DNA of 64,000 nucleotides, taken from assembly GCA_913775175.1 (NCBI GenBank), contig CAJYKU010000002.1, positions 38,332-102,331 on the forward strand, read 5' to 3'. Below are positions 22,197-30,873 of the stretch, piece by piece. The notes beneath the pieces were generated by a model. It had not been told where the DNA came from. It searched no databases and saw nothing but the letters and a program-made list of their open reading frames with translations. The position numbers and the translations under genes are program-made. Position 1 is the first letter of the stretch. Each line of letters starts with the position of its first letter. The stretch comes from an uncultured Pantoea sp. GTDB lineage: Bacteria; Pseudomonadota; Gammaproteobacteria; Enterobacterales; Enterobacteriaceae.

Positions 22197-23942
22197 ATGG
22201 CTGGACGAATTCCACGCGTTTTTATCAATGATTTACTTGCCCGCACGGACATCGTGGATCTTATCGATGCCCGCGTTAAGCTAAAAAAGCAGGGTAAGAA
22301 CTATCACGCGTGCTGTCCTTTCCATAACGAAAAAACCCCCTCCTTTACCGTTAGCGGTGAAAAACAGTTCTATTACTGCTTTGGCTGTGGTGCCAAAGGT
22401 AACGCCATCGACTTCCTGATGAATCACGATCGTCTGGAGTTCGTTGAGAGCGTTGAAGAGCTTGCCACGCAGCACGGTCTTGACGTGCCGTATGAAGCAG
22501 GAAATGGACCAAACCCGATCGAACGCCACCAGCGCCAGAGTCTCTATCAGCTACTGGAGCGTCTCGATAGCTTCTATCAGCAGAGCCTGCGCAGTTCGCA
22601 GGCTGAGCCCGCCCAGCGCTATCTTGCTTCTCGCGGTCTTAGTCAGCAGGTGATTGATCACTTTGCCATTGGTTATGCCCCGGCCGGATGGGATAACGTA
22701 CTAAAGCGGTTTGGTCAGCAGCAGGACGATCGCGAATCGCTGATGGAAGCGGGTATGCTGGTCACCAATGACAAAGGCCGCAGCTACGATAGATTTCGCG
22801 ATCGCGTTATGTTTCCCATCCGCGATAAGCGCGGGCGCGTGATTGGTTTTGGTGGACGTGTGCTGGGCAATGATACGCCCAAGTATCTTAACTCCCCGGA
22901 GACGCCTGTTTTCCACAAGGGCCGCCAGCTATATGGCCTGTATGAGGCGCAAAAAAATCATCCGCAGCCCGCACGCCTGCTGGTAGTGGAAGGCTATATG
23001 GATGTGGTCGCTCTGGCGCAATTTGGTATTGATTACGCCGTTGCGTCACTTGGCACCTCAACCACAGCGGAACATATTCAGCTGCTGTTCCGTTCTACGG
23101 ATACAGTGGTCTGCTGTTACGACGGTGACAGAGCGGGCCGTGAAGCCGCCTGGCGTGCGCTGGAAACTGCCCTGCCGCATATGAACGACGGGCGTCAGTT
23201 ACGCTTTATGTTTCTGCCTGATGGAGAAGATCCTGATACGCTGATACGTAAAGAGGGCAAAGAAGCCTTTGAAGCACGTATGGAGCAGGCAATGCCGCTC
23301 TCGGTGTTTCTGTTTGATAGCCTGATGCCGCAGGTGGATTTAAGCACCCGTGACGGGCGCACCAAGCTGGCTACGCTTGCTCTGCCATTGATTAGCCAGA
23401 TCCCGGGTGAAACTCTGCGGATCTATATGCGCCAGACGCTGGGAAATAAACTCGGTATTCTGGACGATAATCAGCTGGATAAGCTGATGCCTAAACTGGC
23501 AGAACATGGCGCAGCGCCTGCGGCCCCTCCGCTGAAGCGCACCACTATGCGCGTGTTGATTGCTCTGCTGGTGCAGAACCCGCAGTTTGCCGCAATTGTG
23601 CCGACGCTCGACGGTCTGGCGCAATCAAAGCTGGCCGGGCTGGAGCTGTTTATGGATCTGGTTAAGTGCTGCACAGAGAATCCTGGCCTGACCACCGGAC
23701 AGCTACTAGAGTTATATCGCGGAACAAATTTTAGCCAGCCCCTTGAAACACTGGCAACCTGGAACCACATGATAGTTGATGAGGAAGCCGAAGCGGTGTT
23801 TCAGGACTCACTGGCGAGCATCTATGATGCTGCGCTGGAGCAGCGTCTGGAAGCGCTTATCGCTCGCGAACGTACCGAGGGACTTAGCGCCGCCGAACGG
23901 CGTGAATTCTGGGCGTTGAGCCAGGCATTAGCTAAAAAATAA
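22197..23942 (+). CDS. dnaG: DNA primase
   Basis: Synthesises RNA primers at the replication fork. The 581 residues (E. coli 581) show the CHC2 zinc-binding domain (CHACCPFHNEK and YYCFGCGAKGN, about residues 38-70), the TOPRIM catalytic core (VVEGYMDVVAL near residue 265, YDGDRAGREAAWRA near 308) and the C-terminal DnaB-binding helical domain. It lies between rpsU and rpoD, as in most Enterobacterales. Confidence 0.97.
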   Translation: MAGRIPRVFINDLLARTDIVDLIDARVKLKKQGKNYHACCPFHNEKTPSFTVSGEKQFYYCFGCGAKGNAIDFLMNHDRLEFVESVEELATQHGLDVPYEAGNGPNPIERHQRQSLYQLLERLDSFYQQSLRSSQAEPAQRYLASRGLSQQVIDHFAIGYAPAGWDNVLKRFGQQQDDRESLMEAGMLVTNDKGRSYDRFRDRVMFPIRDKRGRVIGFGGRVLGNDTPKYLNSPETPVFHKGRQLYGLYEAQKNHPQPARLLVVEGYMDVVALAQFGIDYAVASLGTSTTAEHIQLLFRSTDTVVCCYDGDRAGREAAWRALETALPHMNDGRQLRFMFLPDGEDPDTLIRKEGKEAFEARMEQAMPLSVFLFDSLMPQVDLSTRDGRTKLATLALPLISQIPGETLRIYMRQTLGNKLGILDDNQLDKLMPKLAEHGAAPAAPPLKRTTMRVLIALLVQNPQFAAIVPTLDGLAQSKLAGLELFMDLVKCCTENPGLTTGQLLELYRGTNFSQPLETLATWNHMIVDEEAEAVFQDSLASIYDAALEQRLEALIARERTEGLSAAERREFWALSQALAKK

Positions 23943-24311
23943 GATTTACCAGGTCAGGATGGCGGGTTTCGCGCATTCTGGCCTGCGGCTTTCGGTTTTC
24001 AGGCTCGATTCAGCACAAACAGAAAGCGTGAACAGAGATACAGAGGCATCAGGCTGCAATCAGCTGCAAAAATGTCAGTGCACCGCAACGCTGCGTACTA
24101 CAGTACATAAAGATAGCGGGCACAGTCAGCGTTGCAAAGCGTATGCAGCTTAGTCTCAGACAGAATACCAAGCGGCTTAAGTGCCGAACTAAAAAGGGCA
24201 GATGCCCTGGCCGCGATGAAGGCAGCGGCAAGAACATAATGCCTTCACTGTTATAGTTGGCTCGCTGCCGACCGACACCAATCTAATTAACAGAAGTGTG
24301 GATACCGTCTT
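23943..24311 (+). other. dnaG-rpoD intergenic region, no gene seen
   Basis: A 369-bp gap inside the operon, longer than the equivalent gap of E. coli. A 64-codon open frame in it has no recognisable protein features. It may carry rpoD-specific promoter elements, but none stands out by eye. Confidence 0.5.
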
Positions 24312-26156
24312 ATGGAGCAAAACCCGCAGTCACAGCTTAAGCTGCTTGTCACCCGTGGTAAGGAGCAGGGCTATCTGACCTATGCTGAGGTCAATGACCA
24401 TCTGCCGGAAGATATCGTCGACTCCGATCAGATCGAAGACATCATCCAGATGATCAACGATATGGGTATCCAGGTGGTGGAAGAAGCCCCTGATGCCGAT
24501 GATCTGATGCTGAATGAGAACAGCACCGACACTGACGAAGATGCCGCGGAAGCCGCCGCACAGGTATTGTCCAGTGTTGAATCTGAAATCGGTCGTACAA
24601 CCGATCCTGTGCGCATGTACATGCGTGAAATGGGTACCGTAGAGCTACTGACGCGTGAAGGTGAAATTGACATCGCCAAGCGTATCGAAGACGGTATCAA
24701 TCAGGTGCAGTGTTCTGTTGCCGAATATCCGGAAGCGATCACCTATCTGCTCGATCAATACGATCGCGTAGAGGCTGGCGAATCACGCCTGTCCGATCTT
24801 ATCACCGGCTTTGTTGATCCTAATGCCGAAGAAGATCTCGCGCCTACCGCGACTCACGTAGGTTCTGAACTTTCTGAAGAAGATCGTGATGACGACGAAG
24901 AGGATGATGAAGAGAGCGACGACGACAGCAGCGACGACGATAACTCTATCGATCCAGAGCTGGCGCGTGAGAAGTTTCTTGAACTGCGCACGCAATATGA
25001 AGCAACGCGCACCGTTATCAAAGCTAAAGGCCGCAGCCACGCTGATGCCATTGCTGAGATCAACAACCTTTCTGAAGTCTTTAAGCAGTTCCGCCTGGTA
25101 CCGAAGCAGTTCGACTACCTGGTAAACAACATGCGCGAAATGATGGAGCGCGTGCGCACGCAAGAGCGCCTGATCATGAAGCTCTGTGTTGAACTGTGCA
25201 AAATGCCGAAGAAAAACTTCATCACGCTGTTTACCGGTAATGAAACCAGTGAAAGCTGGTTCAAAGCTGCACTGGCCATGAACAAGCCATGGTCTGAAAA
25301 GCTGAAAGATGTTGAAGAAGATGTTATGCGCTCACTGCAGAAACTGCTGCAGATTGAGGAAGAGACCGGCCTGACTATTGAGCAGGTCAAGGATATTAAC
25401 CGTCGCATGTCTATCGGTGAAGCAAAAGCGCGCCGTGCGAAAAAAGAGATGGTTGAAGCAAACCTGCGTCTGGTTATCTCTATCGCGAAGAAATATACCA
25501 ACCGCGGTCTGCAATTCCTTGATCTGATTCAGGAAGGTAACATCGGTCTGATGAAAGCAGTTGATAAGTTTGAATATCGCCGTGGTTATAAGTTCTCAAC
25601 TTATGCAACCTGGTGGATCCGTCAGGCTATCACCCGCTCTATCGCTGACCAGGCGCGTACTATCCGTATTCCGGTACATATGATTGAAACCATCAACAAG
25701 CTCAATCGTATTTCGCGTCAGATGCTGCAGGAGATGGGGCGCGAGCCAACGCCAGAAGAGCTGGCTGAGCGTATGCTGATGCCGGAAGATAAAATTCGTA
25801 AGGTGCTGAAAATTGCCAAAGAGCCAATCTCTATGGAGACGCCAATTGGTGATGATGAAGATTCACATCTGGGCGATTTTATCGAAGATACCACGCTGGA
25901 GCTGCCGCTGGACTCTGCGACATCGGAGAGCCTGCGTTCAGCTACCCATGACGTACTGGCTGGCCTGACTGCGCGTGAAGCGAAAGTACTGCGTATGCGT
26001 TTTGGTATTGATATGAACACTGACCATACGCTGGAAGAAGTTGGCAAACAGTTTGACGTTACCCGTGAGCGTATTCGTCAGATTGAAGCTAAAGCTCTGC
26101 GTAAGCTGCGCCATCCAAGCCGTTCAGAAGTGCTGCGTAGCTTCCTGGACGACTAA
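24312..26156 (+). CDS. rpoD: RNA polymerase primary sigma factor sigma-70
   Basis: Housekeeping sigma factor. The 614 residues (E. coli 613) have region 1.1 at the N-terminus, region 1.2 ([21 protein letters not shown]), an acidic non-conserved spacer with a run of Asp/Glu at about 193-216, regions 2.1-2.4 ([38 protein letters not shown]), region 3 and region 4.2 helix-turn-helix ([20 protein letters not shown]). Last gene of the rpsU-dnaG-rpoD operon. Confidence 0.98.
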   Translation: MEQNPQSQLKLLVTRGKEQGYLTYAEVNDHLPEDIVDSDQIEDIIQMINDMGIQVVEEAPDADDLMLNENSTDTDEDAAEAAAQVLSSVESEIGRTTDPVRMYMREMGTVELLTREGEIDIAKRIEDGINQVQCSVAEYPEAITYLLDQYDRVEAGESRLSDLITGFVDPNAEEDLAPTATHVGSELSEEDRDDDEEDDEESDDDSSDDDNSIDPELAREKFLELRTQYEATRTVIKAKGRSHADAIAEINNLSEVFKQFRLVPKQFDYLVNNMREMMERVRTQERLIMKLCVELCKMPKKNFITLFTGNETSESWFKAALAMNKPWSEKLKDVEEDVMRSLQKLLQIEEETGLTIEQVKDINRRMSIGEAKARRAKKEMVEANLRLVISIAKKYTNRGLQFLDLIQEGNIGLMKAVDKFEYRRGYKFSTYATWWIRQAITRSIADQARTIRIPVHMIETINKLNRISRQMLQEMGREPTPEELAERMLMPEDKIRKVLKIAKEPISMETPIGDDEDSHLGDFIEDTTLELPLDSATSESLRSATHDVLAGLTAREAKVLRMRFGIDMNTDHTLEEVGKQFDVTRERIRQIEAKALRKLRHPSRSEVLRSFLDD

Positions 26157-26185
26157 CTACTGCGTAAGGCTTGCCTCTGCAGTGT

Positions 26186-26213
26186 AAAAACCCCGGTAAT
26201 CCGGGGTTTTTTA
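26186..26213. terminator. Terminator downstream of rpoD
   Basis: AAAAACCCCGG, loop TAAT, CCGGGG followed by six T. It lies between convergent rpoD and mug and can act in both directions. Confidence 0.88.
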
Positions 26214-26220
26214 TTGCCGG

Positions 26221-26733
26221 TTACCTGCCTGCAAGCGCATCGTGAAGCTGACGATAGGCTGCTACCATCTCATCCAGAGATGCACGATTCAGCCCGCTGG
26301 GATTCGGTAATACCCAGATGCTGGTTGCCATTAGCTTTTGCGGCTGCTCGCCCCACTCCGCCTTACGTTGCCGGAAAGCACGCTGAAACGCATCTTTTCC
26401 CAGTACTGCCAGAGCCCGCGGCTGATAGCGCAGAATTTTATCCTGCAAACGCAGGCCACCGTCGCGCAGCTCATCGCCACTGACTTCACTGGCCTGAGTG
26501 GTTGGGCGTTCAACCAGTGCGGTGATGCCACAGCCGGTTTCCAGTAGCCGCTGCTCCTGCTCTGGCTTAAGCAGCTCCTGCGTAAATCCGGCCAGATAAA
26601 TCACTTTCCAGAAACGATTACCGGGATGGGCAAAATGAAAACCGGTATGCGCCGAGGATTTCCCCGGATTGATGCCACAAAACAGCACCTGCAGCTCGGG
26701 CGCGATAATGTCGCGGATAGCGTGATCGCTCAT
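26221..26733 (-). CDS. mug: G/U mismatch-specific DNA glycosylase
   Basis: Uracil-DNA-glycosylase superfamily enzyme that removes uracil and ethenocytosine mispaired with G. The 170-residue protein shows the active-site loop [20 protein letters not shown] (residues about 21-40, catalytic Asn) and the C-terminal [11 protein letters not shown] intercalation loop. It keeps the E. coli rpoD-mug-ileX arrangement. Confidence 0.96.
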   Translation of the reverse strand: MSDHAIRDIIAPELQVLFCGINPGKSSAHTGFHFAHPGNRFWKVIYLAGFTQELLKPEQEQRLLETGCGITALVERPTTQASEVSGDELRDGGLRLQDKILRYQPRALAVLGKDAFQRAFRQRKAEWGEQPQKLMATSIWVLPNPSGLNRASLDEMVAAYRQLHDALAGR

Positions 26734-26971
26734 AACGTTACCTGTCTGAAAAACGTATCAAAGTGTAGGCGATAACAGCAGAGCATAGTGCAATCTGGTA
26801 ATAGCAATATGCAGATCAGCTGCGCTGATTAAGGCTACTTTTATCATGCTGATGGCAAAAAGAGCTGAGTGCACAGTGAAACTGCCCGATCGAAACTGAC
26901 TTAGATCAATTTTCTTCGATAGATCAATCACTCAGGCGTGATGTAATTTTCGTCAACCAGTACATCAGGGC

Positions 26972-27000
26972 TGGATCGCTTATGCCAGATACTTTATAAT
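26972..27000 (+). promoter_or_regulatory. Candidate promoter of the tRNA gene
   Basis: A perfect TATAAT at 26995-27000 lies 12 bp before the mature tRNA 5' end; the hexamer 17 bp upstream (26972-26977, TGGATC) is a weak -35. The surrounding AT-rich upstream DNA is typical of stable-RNA promoters. Confidence 0.5.
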
Positions 27001-27012
27001 CGCCCCACTACT

Positions 27013-27088
27013 GGCCCCTTAGCTCAGTGGTTAGAGCAGGCGACTCATAATCGCTTGGTCGCTGGTTCAAACCCAGCAGGGGCCACCA
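27013..27088 (+). tRNA. ileX: tRNA-Ile (anticodon CAU, lysidine-modified type)
   Basis: A 76-nt cloverleaf: acceptor GGCCCCT pairs with AGGGGCC, discriminator A and an encoded CCA at 27086-27088. The D arm (AGCTCAGTGGTTAGAGC), anticodon stem GGCGA/TCGCT with loop CTCATAA, and T arm (GCTGGTTCAAACCCAGC) are regular. The CAU anticodon alone would suggest Met, but the position next to mug matches E. coli ileX, which reads AUA after C34 is converted to lysidine by TilS. Confidence 0.92.
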
Positions 27089-27116
27089 AATTTTAGCTTT
27101 AAAATCATATAATTAA

Positions 27117-27140
27117 GCCACTCCGCAGAGTGGCTTTTTT
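27117..27140 (+). terminator. Terminator of the tRNA gene
   Basis: GCCACTC, loop CGCA, GAGTGGC, then TTTTTT, 28 bp after the tRNA CCA. Confidence 0.9.
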
Positions 27141-28624
27141 GTTGCCCTGATTTGAAAAGGCGAGCGAAATCAGCTCGCTTTACCGATTGCTCTGTGATCA
27201 ACAGCCAGAGTAGTACACCAGATTTGGCTGCTGGCGTAGTATTGACACACATCTCTCAGAATCACACCGTTGCCCCAGTTAAAAAACAAACTATAGCGCG
27301 GGTCTCAAAACAGGCCCGGTCAGCGGCCTGCCGCCCCTGAATCACACTGATATTAATAGCGCCAATGCCAGGTATCCTGCTCAGCCTGCTGATAGTGCGA
27401 TTGATAAAGCAATTGGGTAATGAACTGCTGAGAAAGCTCAAGGTCGCTATCCTACTGCCGGAATGTTCAGCTGATTTGCAAAGCGTCTTTTTTATATCTG
27501 CTATATCTCAGCAAAAAGAATGATGCCAGTACCAGCCGGATTTCGCAGGCTATAAACATAGCCTCTCATGTTCTGCGCACGGTGCCATATGCCTTAAAAG
27601 CCAGCAAAGCCGGGTTCCTGTAAATGACTTAGTGCAACATTACGTCACAGCTCTCTGCATCTGAATATTGCTTTAAACTGATGATAATGTATCCAGACAC
27701 AATATTAACGTCAGCATCCACTGACCGTTAATGAACGCAAATAACAAACAAAAATAAAACGATTTTTTAACAAAATTCATCCCGGCTATTTTCATAGTTA
27801 ACATCCAGATTCTTTAGTCGTCATCTATCTGTTAGCTAACTGACTGGTCTGGAACAATGCCAGCAAAGCTTTCCCCCGCCTCTATTCGTCCTTACCCTGA
27901 GTGAATTAATTAGCCTGCCACTCACCAAAATCTTCCATAAACAGCCTGAGAGTAGTGTTAAACCATCGAGGGAATGGCACGCTTGCTAACCAGATTAAGA
28001 GAACTAATAACCTGTAACAACGTATATGCATAAATAAATAATTAAATTTGCATTGATCTAGATCAATAATCAATTCAATAATAACAATTAACTTTAATTA
28101 AAATAATGTCAACTATCAAAAATGGTAGGATATTTTTATATTCCGTAAATTGCACATTATTGGAATGTGACTAAAATATTCATTAAAGGTTGACAGCAAT
28201 TGCTTATGGCAGGTTAATCAGGCTGAAGCTGTATACTATACATTCAGAAGCCAGTAGCAGAGAGTTCTGGCAGGGAATGTTTAGCAGTCATGCCCCGGCC
28301 CTCTCCCTGCTTTATAGTAGCAATGTTATTTATGCTACAAACACAACATTATGGAAATAAACACTGAAAATTTAATCAAATAAGTTCCGCTCTAAATTCT
28401 GGCTAAAGAGAAAAATGTAATTAAATTTCAATATCGATTAACTACTTACTTTACGAGGAAAGCGTTTATAGCTACTTATCATAAATCAACAACTCAGCGC
28501 TTATCCTGACCTAAAAAATCCATATAAAACAGAAGTTAAGGAGAAAAGCATAATCAATAAATTGTGATTTCCTGTGCTGCTATGTTTATTCATCAAGCTA
28601 ATAACTTTACTCTTAGGGTGAGCT
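27141..28624. other. Long AT-rich intergenic region
   Basis: About 1.5 kb with no intact gene. It becomes clearly AT-rich after about 27700, with many short A/T runs near 28020-28150. A short coding-like minus-strand remnant lies at 27353-27451. The last 400 bp probably carry the promoter of the downstream EAL gene; a TTGACA at 28190 and a TATACT at 28232 are visible, but their spacing is wrong for a single promoter. Confidence 0.6.
27353..27451 (-). pseudogene. Possible remnant of a degraded gene (C-terminal 32 codons)
   Basis: The minus-strand frame reads like a protein C-terminus: LSQQFITQLLYQSHYQQAEQ followed by DTWHWRY and a stop at 27353. It is preceded directly by an in-frame TAG and has no start codon or ribosome-binding site. 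The composition (Gln, Tyr, Trp) looks coding rather than random. The parent family is not recognised; the place is where E. coli has yqjH, but no similarity to it is evident. Confidence 0.2.
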
Positions 28625-29305
28625 ATGTACTTTGTTTTTGAACCTATTCATAATTTGAATAACTCATTGATAGCTTTTGAATGCCTTACCCGGCATAAAA
28701 ATCCATCAAGCAAAGCTCACGATTACTATGAATGTTTTTTCAAAACAGCCACACCAGAATTTTTAATACAACTGGCAGAATGTCAGATTGATTTTGTTGT
28801 TGAAAATTATGCCTATTTTCAGGAGCGCAGTGCTCTTGTAAACATTAATGTCGATATTGAAACGCTAAAAAAACTCATAAACTCAAAAAGAAGTGATTTA
28901 CTCTCTGACTACCAGCTTATCAATTTTGAGATAGATCTATCGCGTAATTTCCCAGCAGATGCAACCTGCACTGAAGTTCTTTCCCTTTTAAAAGGGCGTC
29001 TCTGGCTGGATGATGCGTCCCCGGCCAATATCCTGCTGGCAGCAGATATGATCCACTGGTTCACTTTTATTAAAATTGATAAGAAATATTTTTGGGAATC
29101 GCAGAAGAGTGCGTTAGCCACAGACGTTTTCAGAGTGTTTCTGAGCAGCCTTAAGTGGACAAACAGCAGGATTGTTATCGAGGGCGTCAACTGCGAAGAG
29201 TACGCCAGCGCAATGAAAGAGCTCAAACTATATGCAGGCCAGGGATTCTACTGGCGTACCCACCTGGCAGATGAGATTACCCGTTTCACTCATCTGCAGA
29301 CGTAA
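28625..29305 (+). CDS. Small EAL-domain protein with degenerate loop 6
   Basis: A 226-residue protein that consists only of an EAL (c-di-GMP phosphodiesterase type) domain; no signal peptide or membrane segment. The start follows an AGGGTGAGCT ribosome-binding site. Residues aligned by eye to the catalytic set of active EAL enzymes are mostly kept: Glu19 in ECL (for EAL), Arg23, Asn73, Glu102, Asp129-Asp130, Lys150, Glu186 in EGVN and Gln206 in GQGF. However, loop 6, normally DDFGTGYSS, reads DDASPANIL, and EAL itself is ECL. Loss of loop 6 is usually linked to loss of activity or of dimer-dependent control, so a c-di-GMP sensor or protein-binding regulator (compare YdiV/RflP and the FimK C-terminus) is as likely as an enzyme. 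It lies 258 bp upstream of the fimbrial operon on the same strand and may regulate it. Confidence 0.8.
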   Translation: MYFVFEPIHNLNNSLIAFECLTRHKNPSSKAHDYYECFFKTATPEFLIQLAECQIDFVVENYAYFQERSALVNINVDIETLKKLINSKRSDLLSDYQLINFEIDLSRNFPADATCTEVLSLLKGRLWLDDASPANILLAADMIHWFTFIKIDKKYFWESQKSALATDVFRVFLSSLKWTNSRIVIEGVNCEEYASAMKELKLYAGQGFYWRTHLADEITRFTHLQT

Positions 29306-29563
29306 AATCAGGTTAAAAAAATTTATGAAAAAAATAGCAATTTGAGTTTTTGTGAATTAGAGTCCACTGGTACTAATCGCTTTATGGGTATGCCGCCATT
29401 CTGGATGCTGAAATAGTCAGTTCTGTTTTTCAGACGATGAATAGTATTAATCGCGTTTATTACAAAGATGAAGTTGCACACTTCTTACTCAACCAAACAT
29501 ATTTTTTCTCAAGCAAAAAGTAAACACCGTGCTTTCTTCCACGCTACCATCAGGATGATTATC

Positions 29564-30130
29564 ATGAAAAGAAAATCAGCTTTTAAAGTTTGTCTGCTTA
29601 CTACCATGCTGATGTCCACCTCGGCTTTTTCTGCTACGACCGTAACATTTCAGGGCGAGGTGACAGCTCAGACCTGTAGTATTAACGTCAACAGTACAAC
29701 CAATGCGGTTGTATTAATGCCAACAATATCTGTCAGCGATTTATATACTTCTGGCACCACTACTACAGCCGTACGTAATAGTGCAGGCCTGACGCCATTT
29801 ACTATTTCAGTAACTGGTTGTACCGCAAGTACTAATGCTCTGACCATGTACCCTGAATTTTTGGGAACCAGCGTTGATACGACCACGTTTGCACTCGGTA
29901 ATACGGCCAGCGCAAACGCGGCAACCGGAGTAGGTATCGCCTTGTACTCTGATAGTACAGGAACTCAACAGATCAACCTGAATGGCGTAACACGCGGTGC
30001 TGCATTGACGCTGGCAGCGAATGCGACTTCAGCTGAAGCAACCTACAGCGCCAAATATATGGCCACCAGTGCTACTACAACCGCAGGTAAAGTTACCAGC
30101 GTGGCGCAATATACACTTACTTATCTTTGA
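29564..30130 (+). CDS. Fimbrial major subunit (FimA-like pilin)
   Basis: A 188-residue chaperone-usher pilin. The start at 29564 is chosen over upstream ATGs because an AGGA lies 8 nt before it and a clean Sec signal peptide follows (MKRKSAFKVCLLTTMLMSTS, cleavage after AFSA). The mature protein has the pilin features: VTFQGEVTAQTC with the first disulphide Cys, a second Cys in VTGCTAS, and a C-terminal strand ending QYTLTYL with penultimate Tyr, the donor-strand and chaperone-recognition motif. Very rich in Thr, Ala and Ser. First gene of a five-gene fimbrial operon. Confidence 0.9.
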   Translation: MKRKSAFKVCLLTTMLMSTSAFSATTVTFQGEVTAQTCSINVNSTTNAVVLMPTISVSDLYTSGTTTTAVRNSAGLTPFTISVTGCTASTNALTMYPEFLGTSVDTTTFALGNTASANAATGVGIALYSDSTGTQQINLNGVTRGAALTLAANATSAEATYSAKYMATSATTTAGKVTSVAQYTLTYL

Positions 30131-30138
30131 TTGATTCA

Positions 30139-30162
30139 GGGCTGCCCTGCGCAGCCCCTTTT
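30139..30162 (+). terminator. Attenuator-type hairpin after the major pilin gene
   Basis: GGGCTGC, loop CCTGC, GCAGCCC, then CTTTT. It lies 8 bp after the pilin stop and before the chaperone, where partial termination would give excess pilin over assembly proteins. Confidence 0.6.
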
Positions 30163-30174
30163 ATGGCCTGGAAT

Positions 30175-30873
30175 ATGAAAAAACTTATTCTCCTATTTGT
30201 TCTGCTTTATGCTCATTTTTCTTCAGCCAGCGTGATTATGGTCGGAACGCGCGTTATTATCTCTTCCGGCTCTCAGGAAAAAACAATCCAGTTTAGAAAT
30301 CCGGACTCTCACCCTTATGTTGTTGAGATAAAAATCACCAAAGAGAATGAGAACGCTTCTGCCAGTGTGCCATTTGCTGTTGTACCGCCCGTTTTTCGTA
30401 TTGAAGCCAACCAGGGACAATCTGTACGCCTGATCTCAACGGCAGCAAGCGCGTCGCTTCCACGCGATCGCGAATCGGTTTTTTACCTTAATTTCACTCA
30501 AATTCCCTCCATCAAAACGTCAGAAGCAGCCAACAATCAACTGATCATTGCAGTAAAGAGTCGAATCAAGGTGTTTTACCGTCCTGACTCACTCGCTGGT
30601 CAACAGAGCGATGCTTATAAAGCGCTGAAATTTTCTCTTAATAACGGACATATTCAGGTGGAAAACCCCACCGGTTTTTATATCTCTATCAGCAGTGCAG
30701 AGTTTACTAACGGCAGGCAGAAACTCCCTCTCGCTGGCTCCGTTATGCTGGCGCCTTTCTCTTCAATGGAATGGTCCCGCGCAGGAAATATCGCCTCTTT
30801 GCGCGGCGGGAAAATACTCATTACGCAGGTAAATGATTATGGTGCTTACGTTGAAGATGCAAGGGATCTGTAA
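30175..30873 (+). CDS. Fimbrial periplasmic chaperone (first copy)
   Basis: PapD-like chaperone that folds and caps pilins in the periplasm by donor-strand complementation. From the ATG at 30175 the product has 232 residues with a signal peptide (MKKLILLFVLLYAHFSSAS). Family motifs are clear: VPPVFRIEANQGQSVRLIS, PRDRESVFYLNFTQIP and KSRIKVFYRPDSL, with the conserved Arg and Lys that anchor the pilin C-terminus. Its 3' end overlaps the usher gene. Two ATGs lie in the frame; 30175 gives the better signal peptide, though its ribosome-binding site is weak. Confidence 0.9.
   Translation: MKKLILLFVLLYAHFSSASVIMVGTRVIISSGSQEKTIQFRNPDSHPYVVEIKITKENENASASVPFAVVPPVFRIEANQGQSVRLISTAASASLPRDRESVFYLNFTQIPSIKTSEAANNQLIIAVKSRIKVFYRPDSLAGQQSDAYKALKFSLNNGHIQVENPTGFYISISSAEFTNGRQKLPLAGSVMLAPFSSMEWSRAGNIASLRGGKILITQVNDYGAYVEDARDL

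Noticed and set aside
23959..24153. 64-codon open frame between dnaG and rpoD
   Set aside because: No start context, no protein features; probably chance in an operon gap.
27013..27088. tRNA as an integration (att) site for a genomic island
   Set aside because: No integrase gene and no second copy of the tRNA 3' end were seen in the following 23 kb.
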